DNA of 18,270 bases, from the NCBI GenBank assembly GCA_026770615.1, contig MU631672.1, forward strand, positions 91,978 through 110,247, given 5' to 3'. The notes beneath the pieces are model-generated. The model was given only the letters and a program-made list of their open reading frames with translations, did not search any database and was not told the DNA's origin. Position numbers and translations under genes: made by a program. This DNA is from Pavlovales sp. CCMP2436. Lineage: Eukaryota > Haptophyta > Pavlovophyceae > Pavlovales. Shown piece after piece: positions 8,961-16,068 of the stretch; the stretch's first letter is position 1, and each line of letters begins with the position of its first letter.

Positions 8961-9157
8961 GTTGTTAAGAGCTCGCGAGCTAGTTCGTGTCCGTAGGAGA
9001 TTGCAGTGGTCGCCCGTTAACCCGTCTATAATAATATCAAAATTACGCATCATTCTTAATTTATATTTAAGCCCGCCGGGGGCGTGGAGCGACGAGGATC
9101 CCCTGTCAGACTGACCAGCCACACGAGCGGACAGCTGCCGTTCGTGACTGCTACTGA

Positions 9158-10246
9158 TCACTGCACGCAGCAAACCCAACTCTGAGCACGCGAAGGGGTC
9201 ACTCCAGATTTCCTGTCCCCGCTGCTGCCGCTTCCCACATTCCCGACCCGTCTTGGTCCAGCGCCTTGAAAATATCCATCAGCGCGGGACTCTCGCAATG
9301 TCCCGCCGTCGAGTGCTCCAAGGTAGGCGCGCTCCCGATCCATCACCGCCTTGACTACCTGCGAGAGCCTCCTGGCAAACGCCCCTCCGCCGATGAACAG
9401 TTGGAGACACTCCTCCGAGGAGGGCCGCTTCCCCGGCGCGTGCGCGACCATCCGCGCTATGAGGGGCGCGTGCTTGCATTTAGCAGCGCTGCATCCCGGC
9501 GGCAGCTCGCCGGACACCTTGACGTCCTGCACGAGCTTGGTGAGCGCGTCCTCATCGCCGCCGTGCCAGATCGCGACGAGCACCATCCCAGCCGAGAAGA
9601 CGTCCACAGCTCTGTCGTACCCGCCTTCCGACCCGAGCTCGGGCGCGGAGTAGAGCGAACCAATCGCTGAATCGTCGAGTTCAGCGCCGTCGGCACACGA
9701 GAGGCCAGCAAGGTCCAAACCGGCAGACAGCCGCACCGCTAGGCCAAAATCGCCAATTTTCACGTCGCGAGCGCTCAGCCAGACATTTCACGGGGAAATG
9801 TCGCGGTGCACCGTGTCGCGCGCGTGCAAGTGATGCACTCCACTGAGCAGCTGCGCGCTCCAACGTAGGCGTTCGTCGTCCGACGACGGCGGTGCGTCGG
9901 TCGCGGTGAGCGCGTCCCAGAGCTCGCCATCGACTCGTTCTTGCAGGATGTTGAGGACAAATTGCTCCTTGCCGCGCGCGTTCTCCCAGCAGCTCTCCTG
10001 GCCGCGCGCCTCCTCCCAGCTGAAGGCGTACCGCACGATGCACGCCGAGACGAGCTGCGCGTGGAGCCGCACCTCTCCCTACGCGCGTGTGAGTTCCTCC
10101 GCGGACCGGAGGTGGACGCGCTTGAGCGCATAGACCTGGCCGTCGGTGCTCGACGCCACCTCGAATGCAGAGCCGCACATGCCCGCGCCCAGGAAGCGTC
10201 CGAGCTCGAAAGAGAATGCCAGCTTGGCTCCCGCCTCGTCGGCCAT
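9158..10246 (-). pseudogene. PEK / eIF2-alpha-kinase-like protein kinase with two in-frame stops
   Basis: Reading from the ATG at 10246 (codon 1) gives a nearly complete Ser/Thr kinase domain without introns. It has a glycine loop GAGMCG (20-25), catalytic Lys in YALKRV (42), helix C Glu in EVRLHAQL, IVRYAFSWEE, HRD (147-149), GDFGLA (DFG 166-168), YSAPE, and the helix-F stretch DVFSAGMVLVAIW. The -VRY-x-x-x-W-E and VKIGDFGLA forms are typical of the PEK/GCN2/Wee1 neighbourhood, and I favour eIF2-alpha-kinase-like. Codon 56 is TAG (10079-10081), just before helix C. Codon 153 is TGA (9788-9790), in the catalytic loop between P and N of HRDISP-x-N. Each is one C-to-T change from a sense codon. 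It diverges from the elongase gene across a 473-bp shared upstream region. Likely a recent pseudogene; selenocysteine or readthrough is a remote alternative. Confidence 0.78.
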
Positions 10247-10719
10247 GACCAACGGCGCGGCCTCGACGTCGGGCGTTCTCACTGCCCCTCTCTCTCTTCC
10301 GCTCCGCTCCGCTCCGCTCCGCTCCCTATCTCCCCTCCATCCTTGCGTCGTTTCTCGGACGCCAGTTTAAAAACCACGGAGTTTGGAATCTCAGGCGAGC
10401 CCGCCGGGATCCGCGTGCTGCGATGGCAGCGATGGCCGCGGGCAAGTTGCAAGCGGAGGCGGAGCGGCTCACGGCCGGGCTCTGGTGCGCGCTTTGCACG
10501 CACACTGGAACCAAGGATGCAACTCTCGCGCCTCGCTGGACGGCTGGGCGGCACACAGCGGCACTAGCTTCGTGGCAGCTGGGGCAAGAGCGCACGAGCC
10601 TTTGAATCGCGCGTCTCCGCGTGTCTCTCTGGGGACGCTGTGCGACCGGCCATGCGCCCCCAGCTCACGCCCTTGCTTTCGCTTTCGTTTGCGCGCGCCC
10701 TCGCACCCGCAGGCTCCCG
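10247..10719. promoter_or_regulatory. Shared upstream region of divergent kinase and elongase genes
   Basis: The two genes are head to head here. The stretch contains a (GCTCC)5 pentamer run at 10301-10325, a TTTAAAAA motif at about 10367 and the repeat at 10365-10640. No TATA box is convincing. A CCGCAG acceptor-like site directly before the elongase ATG leaves room for a 5' UTR intron. Promoter function is inferred from position only. Confidence 0.4.
10365..10640 (+). repeat. Dispersed repeat R, copy 1, upstream of the elongase
   Basis: Imperfectly matches the reverse complement of 15301-15525 plus about 14675-14726, and in part 15552-15680. A shared core reads GATGGCCGCGGGCAA then GCAAGCGGAGGCGGAGCGG. 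A short frame (MAAGKLQAEAERL) is conserved between two copies, but no longer product is supported. Confidence 0.75.
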
Positions 10720-11758
10720 ATGCTTCTCTCGGCCGGCTATCTGCTGGTGCTGTCCGCAAACCGCGCGTCCTTCTTCGAAAACGTCAACGAGCCGTCCGGC
10801 GCCTACTCCACCGCGTGGCTCGGCGTGCCGTGCTGCATGACGGCGCTCTACCTCAGCATGGTCTTTGGTCTGACCAAGTACTTCGAGTCGCGCAAGCCGA
10901 TGACAGGCCTGAAGGACTACATGTTCACGTACAACCTGTACCAGGTGATCATCAACGTCTGGTCCGTCGTCGCCCTAATCATTGAGGTGAAGCGCGCGGG
11001 CATGTCGATGATGGGCAACAAGGTCGATCTCGGACCTAACTCGTTTCGCCTCGGCTTTGTCACGTGGGTGCACTACAATAACAAGTACATCGAGCTGCTC
11101 GACACGCTGTGGATGGTGCTGCGCAAGAAGACCAACCAGGTATTATTCTAATCTGTGAATATAGTATAATATAATAATAATAATACTATGATATGATATG
11201 ATATGATATGATATGATATGATATGATATGTGATATGATATAATACCTCTGCCACCAGGTCTCCTTCCTGCACGTCTACCACCACGTGCTGCTCATGTGG
11301 GCCTGGTTCGTCGTGATCAAGTTTGGCAACGGCGGCGACGCCTACTTCGGCGCGCTGATGAACTCGGTGCGCGCACAGCCCCGATCGAACGGCCGCCCGC
11401 GCCCGCGTCCTTGCACAACGGCGCGAGCTCACGCCCCCCCCCCCCCTTTCTCCTCACCGCGCAGCTCATCCACGTGCTGATGTACTCGTACTACACCATG
11501 GCGCTGCTTGGCTGGAGCTGCCCGTGGAAGCGCTACCTGACGCAGGCGCAGCTGTTGCAGTTCTGCATCTGCCTCACCCACTCCACTTGGGCCGCCGTGA
11601 CGGGCGTGTACCCGTGGCACATCTGCCTGGTGGAGATCTGGGTGATGCTCTCGATGCTGGTCCTCTTCACGCGCTTCTACAACCAGTCCTACGCCAAGGA
11701 GCAGGCCGCTAAGGGCAAGATGCTCGCGGCCAAGGCCGCCACGGCCAAGGCGCAATAA
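10720..11758 (+). CDS. ELO-family polyunsaturated fatty-acid elongase (delta-5/C20-type)
   Basis: Exons 10720-11139, 11259-11366 and 11465-11758 (all introns phase 0, GT-AG) encode 273 residues, a normal length for the family. ELO proteins are ER-membrane 3-ketoacyl-CoA synthases that condense acyl-CoA with malonyl-CoA. All hallmark motifs are present: K-x-x-E-x-x-D-T (NNKYIELLDT, end of exon 1), the histidine box HVYHH (residues 145-149), N-x-x-x-H-x-x-MY-x-YY spanning the second splice junction, and the T-x-x-Q-x-x-Q region (TQAQLLQF). Several hydrophobic segments and a Lys/Ala-rich tail fit ER retention. From memory, the N-terminus (GYLLVLSA...GAYST) and the rest align closely with pavlovophyte C20 delta-5 elongases of the EPA-to-DHA pathway, which also supports the ATG at 10720. 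Intron 1 is mainly an ATATG microsatellite and intron 2 has a C-run. Substrate choice is inferred. Confidence 0.95.
11186..11240 (+). repeat. ATATG pentamer microsatellite in elongase intron 1
   Basis: About nine near-perfect ATATG units fill nearly half of the 119-bp intron, so its length is likely to vary between strains. Confidence 0.9.
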
Positions 11759-12059
11759 GCGCTCTAGCCGGCTCCTTCGCGAGACGCGGCGCCACGGCAG
11801 CGCGCCGGCGTCTCCTGCTTGCGTTCCTTTTTCCCATTCCACAACTTTCGCTCGAGTTCGCAACCTGTCGATCCTACCGGGCCCACTCCGGCGGCTAGCG
11901 CCATCAACCCCCTCCCCCCCCCTTCCTTGCCCCCGCCCCTTTCCCAGCTCATAACCGCTCAGACGGGGGGGAAGCCCTCCTGGCGGCGCCCGGCAACGTC
12001 CGACCGCGGCCGATTTGGCATATTGATACTTTATTATTGATACTACTTCATTATATTTG
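11759..12059. other. 3' flank of the elongase gene
   Basis: C-rich tracts (11905-11945) lie about 150 bp after the stop. No gene and no clear polyadenylation signal seen; ORFs in both strands here lack coding character. Confidence 0.5.
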
Positions 12060-12089
12060 TGATAGGGATTCAAGCTGGCGTCTGACTGT
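12060..12089 (+). repeat. 30-bp fragment of the long-TIR element's terminus
   Basis: Identical to 2789-2818 inside the right TIR; similarity stops abruptly on both sides, leaving an orphan terminal fragment. Confidence 0.8.
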
Positions 12090-12656
12090 CTACTTTATTA
12101 TATACGTGCGCATAATTTTAGCGCATTATCCGTATCGTTTAAAAATTAACACCTGCCGCAAATTTAAATAATTGAATATGATAGTTTGAGTGCTTGTAAT
12201 TGCAATCATTATGCAGTTGCAATCTGATAGTCTGAATTTGCATGCCGCTATAGGCATAAATCACTTAGTAGTACGTTAGCTAATAATTAGTTAAAATTTA
12301 ATTTAAACAAATTTAAATGGTTATTTAATTGCGACGCGAAAAAATTAATTCGATCGTCAATTACTCCAACCGCGGGCTAAAGATGAAAAATTGATGAAAA
12401 ATTGAATTTCATTCGAGGCCCGCCGCGGGCCTCTTAGAGGCTCCTGCAACTTCACTAGAAAATTGCTCTTCGAATATTTTGATATTCAAGTAGAGCTGTG
12501 AAGGCACCCCTTGATGCAGAATTTGACCGGGGAACAACGTCTTTATCTACATTAGTGCATATCAACGTCAAACCTTGTCCGACGGCCACTACCCACAGTA
12601 GTTCAACTAATGGCCCATGTCCATGAGTCGAAATCCGGATTAGTGCCTTTTATTAG
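12090..12656. other. A/T-rich intergenic stretch with a GC hairpin
   Basis: 12090-12410 is conspicuously A/T-rich against a GC-rich background, with no ORF. It ends at a perfect hairpin, 12415-12433 (GAGGCCCG / CGGGCCTC, loop CCG). 12440-12656 shows no gene; a TTTTATTAG acceptor-like site lies at its end. Confidence 0.55.
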
Positions 12657-12784
12657 TGGCGCGACTGGGAAAAGTCAAGGTGCTGCGCGCCTACCTCGCG
12701 ACGAAACTCATCGAGCTCACGCCGGCGCAGGAGGAAGCCGCGCGCGCCGAGCTCGCGGGCCTCACCAGCTCTGACTCGCCCTAG
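12657..12784 (+). CDS. Orphan terminal exon or gene fragment, about 42 codons
   Basis: Starting after an acceptor-like TTATTAG, the frame ARLGKVKVLRAYLATKL continues through IELTPAQEEAARAELAGL to a TAG at 12782-12784. Almost every codon ends in G or C, strongly suggesting real coding ancestry, but no ATG or upstream exon is seen nearby. It predicts an amphipathic helix. The family is not recognised. It lies just upstream of MITE copy B and may be the 3' end of a gene cut by rearrangement. Confidence 0.45.
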
Positions 12785-12871
12785 TAGCTTTGTTACCCGG
12801 TTCCTCCTCCGGGAGTTGTGTGAGGGCGGTACAACCCAACCCATCACTGATCCAGAGGCCGCTTGTGTGTG

Positions 12872-13344
12872 GGCTATGGCTTCGGTCAACCCCGGTCAGA
12901 ATGCAAGTGGGGGACCACCATCCTGAGCACTGTGAGCCTCCATAATTGAAGACAGATTTCGCTCTAGGCTTGCTGGATTCGTCTCGAAGAGCTCTATTTT
13001 TTACATTTATCAGAAATTTATGACTTTGAATGCGTGGATTAGTAAATTAGTAACTAATAGTGTGATCTTTTATTAGAAGGGGGGATTGGTGGATACAGTA
13101 TTTAGCACAGCGAAGACATATTTTCAAATGTGAGAAATTTTGGATACAGTATATAGCATTCTGAATTTTTCGTATGTAATTTCAAGAAGTAGGTTAATTA
13201 TTGGGCTTTAATTTTTGTAAAAAGTTAGATACAAATCTACTGCAGATGCATATATTGAAAATTTACTGGCCACATTTCGTTGTTGTCTTCGGCGAAGCGC
13301 TCAGGATGGTCGTCCACTGCCCGGGGGTGACCTGAGCCATAGCC
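12872..13344 (-). mobile_element. MITE copy B of the GGCTATGGC family
   Basis: 473 bp, inverted relative to copies A and C. The ends are GGCTATGGCTTCGGTCAACC and the reverse complement of GGCTATGGCTCAGGTCACCC, flanked by TGTG at 12868-12871 and 13345-13348. The duplication is low-complexity and so weaker evidence by itself. The interior matches copies A and C (GAATCCAGCAAGCC block, ATACTGCATCC-like words). It carries neither of the nested insertions and so represents the basic form. Confidence 0.88.
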
Positions 13345-13517
13345 TGTGTGTAGGTCTGCGTGAAGATGAAGGGGCCCAGTGGAGGTAGTTGCAGATTCGT
13401 GGTTGGCACTGGTTGCCACGCCGTCGTCGGTCGTCCCAGCTGGCGCCGCAGAATCGAGCTTTCCCCCCTGCCACTGTACAGTATCCCTTTATCCTGGTGC
13501 TGCGGTGGGCGGGTTCC

Positions 13518-14296
13518 ATGGCGGCGGTTGGCAACGATCGCGCGGCTTTCGCGCGAGCAGCCCTGGCCTTGCCGCTCGCGCCGCTTGCGATCGCGCTGGC
13601 GTATAGGTGGCTTCGTCGCGCCACCCGTCACCGCCCGCCCGCCGTGCACACGCTTTTCCACGTGCGCCACGGCGAGTCAGAGCACAACGTGAGTGATGTG
13701 TACGCCTACGGCGACTTGGGCGCACAGCCCAACTCTACGACGCGTCGCTGACGGAACTCGGGCAGCGGCAGGTGGCCTAGCTCGCGGCCTTCTTTGCGAG
13801 CGAGCGTGTCGACCTCGTCATCGTCTCGCCGCTCACGTGCACCCTCCAGACCTGCCTGGCCGCCTTCCCGCACGGCGCGGCACATATCGAGGTCTGGCCG
13901 GTCGCCGCGGAGCACCTCACCGACAGCTGCGACATCGGCTCGGGGCCGGCGGAGCTGGCGACGGCGTTCTCACAGCTCGCTGAGCAGCTCCGCGCGCTGC
14001 CGCCCGTCTGGTGGTACGTGGACGATGAGACGAGCCGCGCGGACCCCCACCACTCGCGCGAGCGTTACCGCGAATTTGGGTTCATGGAGCCCGAGTGCAC
14101 TTTCCATGCGCGCGTCGACGAGTTCGTCAGGCAGCTGCAACGGAGGGCAGAGGCACGGGTCGCGCTAGTCGGGCACTCGGACTTCCTCAACGCGCTGCTC
14201 GAGCGCCACCTCCCCATCGAGGGCCGCTGGCTCGCCAACGCCGAAGTGCTGCGCGTCGAGCTCGCAAACCCCGAAATGCCGGCGCCTCGCGAGTAA
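13518..14296 (+). pseudogene. Histidine phosphatase (phosphoglycerate-mutase-like), frameshifted
   Basis: From the ATG at 13518 the protein starts with a hydrophobic segment (ALALPLAPLAIALAY), a possible membrane anchor or targeting peptide, then the RHG box HVRHGESEHN (His 51, the phospho-acceptor in this family). A possible 39-bp intron (GTGAGT...CGCACAG, 13689-13727) follows. The frame of the rest (LYDASLTELGQRQVA) is then reached only through a one-base deletion at about 13731. A TAG at 13778-13780 interrupts next. After that the frame is open to TAA with VSPLTCTLQT, EHLTDSCDIG, and the second catalytic His in VALVGHSDFL. The family removes phosphate from phospho-sugars or other small molecules; the substrate is not deducible. 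Two lesions indicate a pseudogene, although the GC3-rich frame shows decay is recent. Confidence 0.78.
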
Positions 14297-14456
14297 CATG
14301 GTCGGTCGCCTGTGTTCATTCGGGCGAAGCTGCGGCTGGCGGCAGGAGGTCGGGGGCCAGCGATTTTTGGGGCAGTGGTCGGTGGTGCCAGCAGGTTGGT
14401 CTTCTAGATAGACATGAGTTATGACGCCAACATTTTAACTAACTACGTTATGTTAC
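14297..14456. other. Short spacer, no feature seen
   Basis: Between the phosphatase pseudogene and the dispersed repeat. No ORF or structured element stands out. Confidence 0.4.
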
Positions 14457-14612
14457 GTTATGTTATGATGCCCCTTCTACCGCCTGGGGCGCAGTCTCTG
14501 CATCCAGGAGGCCCCGGGTGTCAGCGTCTGAGCGTCACACTGCTGAGCTTGAGCGTCACCTTTCGGTGGTCAGTACCAAAGGCAAAGCGCCGACAGAGCT
14601 TCGAGCAGGCGA
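14457..14612 (+). repeat. Dispersed repeat, copy 2 (pairs with 5315-5460)
   Basis: Same orientation as copy 1 and nearly identical, with about 10 extra bases near 14570-14584. Both copies follow a TTATG-rich lead-in. Confidence 0.8.
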
Positions 14613-14726
14613 CTACGTAAGTTAGAGGTTTACACGTTTAGTCCAGGCAGGCCAGCAACCGTATAGAGCCCACGCCGGGACGTGCGGCGTCCGAGGCAAC
14701 ACGCGCAGCAAAACGCGCAATTGAAC

Positions 14727-15296
14727 AGCTTTGGCGCAGGTCACCCCCTGTCAGAGGACGACCATCCTTAGCGCTACGCTGAAGACAACAACGAATTGTG
14801 GCCAGTAAAATTTTAATTATATTTATCTGCAGTAGATTCGCATTTGACTTTTTATAAAATGGACGCCCAATAACTAACTTGCTTCTTGAAATTAAATTCG
14901 AAAAATCATAATGCTATATACTGCATCCAAAATTTCTCATATTTTAATATGTTTCTTCGTTGTGCTAAATACTGTATCCAAAAATCCTTAAAAATACAAA
15001 ATCACTTTGTTAGTTACTGATTTACTACCCCACGCATTCAAATTCACAAATTTCTGATAAATGTATAGAATATATAGCGGCTCAGCATGGCCTTCAACAG
15101 GTGTTGTTCACTCACTGACTTGGTCGACGTCAGACGTTAGTCCTGGCAGGAATGGTGGTAAATGTATAGAATAGAACTCTCCGAGACGAATCCAGCAAGC
15201 CTAGAACAAGCTCTGTCTTCAATTATGAAGGCCAACAGTGCTCAGGATGGTCGTCCCCCACTTGCGGACTGACAGGGGGTGACCGAAGCCATAGCC
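14727..15296 (+). mobile_element. MITE copy C of the GGCTATGGC family, inserted in repeat R
   Basis: Flanked by GAAC at 14723-14726 and 15297-15300. The right end is the reverse complement of GGCTATGGCTTCGGTCACCC; the left end is mutated (AGCTTTGGCGCAGGTCACCC). The interior is close to copy A. An extra 101 bp (86-bp insert plus 15-bp duplication) sits at 15073-15173. Sequence on both sides of the element belongs to one copy of repeat R, so this is a nested insertion. Confidence 0.88.
15073..15158 (-). repeat. 86-bp insert copied from the long-TIR element, 15-bp flanking duplication
   Basis: Reverse complement of about 2694-2783 with a few changes. TAAATGTATAGAATA flanks it at 15058-15072 and 15159-15173; MITE copies A and B carry a single related site. 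There is no poly-A tail and no TIRs. Confidence 0.8.
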
Positions 15297-15300
15297 GAAC

Positions 15301-15525
15301 GCTCGTGCGCTCTCGTTCGTCCCAGTGGCCAACATGCCGCCACGGAACTGCCGCGGTGGACCGTCCAGCGAGGCGCGCGAGCTGCATCCTTGGTTTCAGT
15401 TTGCGCGCTCCTGTGCGTGCGTGCAAAGCGCGCGTGAGCCGCTCCGCCTCCGCTTGCAATTTGCCCGCGGCCATCGCAGAGCAGCGGATCCCGGGCGCTG
15501 AGATCCCGTGTTTTTAAAATCCGGA
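15301..15525 (-). repeat. Dispersed repeat R, copy 2
   Basis: Reverse-oriented relative of 10365-10605. It shares the GATGGCCGCGGGCAA core, the GGAGGCGGAGCGG stretch and the GATCCCGG/TTTTTAAA end. Its remainder lies left of MITE C (about 14675-14726). Confidence 0.75.
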
Positions 15526-15551
15526 CACGAGCAGCGATGGCGTCCTGAGTA

Positions 15552-15680
15552 AGAGCTGCATCCTTGGTTTCAGTGTGCGTGCTTCTGTGCGTGCAAAGCG
15601 CGCGTGAACCTCCGCTTGCAACTTCCCCGCGCATCGCAGGGCACGCGGATACCGGCGCTGAGATTCGCGGTATATGTTAA
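15552..15680 (-). repeat. Dispersed repeat R, copy 3 (partial)
   Basis: GAGCTGCATCCTTGGTTTCAG, the GTGCAAAGCGCGCGTGA block, CTCCGCTTGCAACTT and GGCGCTGAGAT occur in the same order as in copy 2. Its 3' half has become part of the tandem duplication that follows. Confidence 0.7.
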
Positions 15681-15858
15681 TGTAGGGGGGTTTGGGCTGG
15701 CGGTACGTTTCAAGTTCAAGTCAGGCTGATCTTATCCGCTTGCAACTTCCCCGCGCATCGCAGGGCACGCGGATACCGGCGCTGAGATTCGCGGTATATG
15801 TTAATGTAGGGGGGTTTGGGCTGGCGGTACGTTTCAAGTTCAAGTCAGGCTGATCTTA
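15611..15858 (+). repeat. Perfect 124-bp tandem duplication
   Basis: 15611-15734 and 15735-15858 are identical over all 124 bases. Either very recent or an assembly duplication. Confidence 0.92.
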
Positions 15859-15954
15859 GCGCTCCGACGCAGGCTCCTACGCGCTACGCCGAAGTGGGGA
15901 GCTGGTAGAAGTGGTGACATTCGTGTTTTAAGAAGAGCATGGCGTCCTGAGCGT

Positions 15955-16068
15955 GGAAGGACGCAAGGGGGAGGGGAGAGGGGAGAGAGGAGCAGAGGGG
16001 CAGAGGAAAGGGAGGACGCAAGAGGGGAGGAGGGAGGGGGGGGGAGCTGTAGTTACAAGCGGGCCGAG
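15955..16068 (+). promoter_or_regulatory. Purine-rich leader upstream of the capping-enzyme homologue
   Basis: About 90 bases almost wholly G and A on the plus strand (repeats of GGGGAGAGG and GGACGCAAG) directly precede the ATG at 16069. Such tracts can be 5' UTR or promoter DNA; function is inferred from position. 15859-15954 shows no gene. Confidence 0.35.

Noticed and set aside
10383..10605. ATG ORF (MAAMAAGKLQAEAERL...) as a separate small gene
   Set aside because: The reading frame is not kept over its length in the other copies of repeat R, so it is not supported as coding.
10621..10719. Upstream extension of the elongase frame from a GTG
   Set aside because: Not an ATG, low-complexity translation, and the ATG at 10720 matches the N-terminus expected for the family.
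12415..12433. Perfect GC hairpin as a rho-independent terminator
   Set aside because: The sequence is eukaryotic and no T-run follows; kept only as a structural note.
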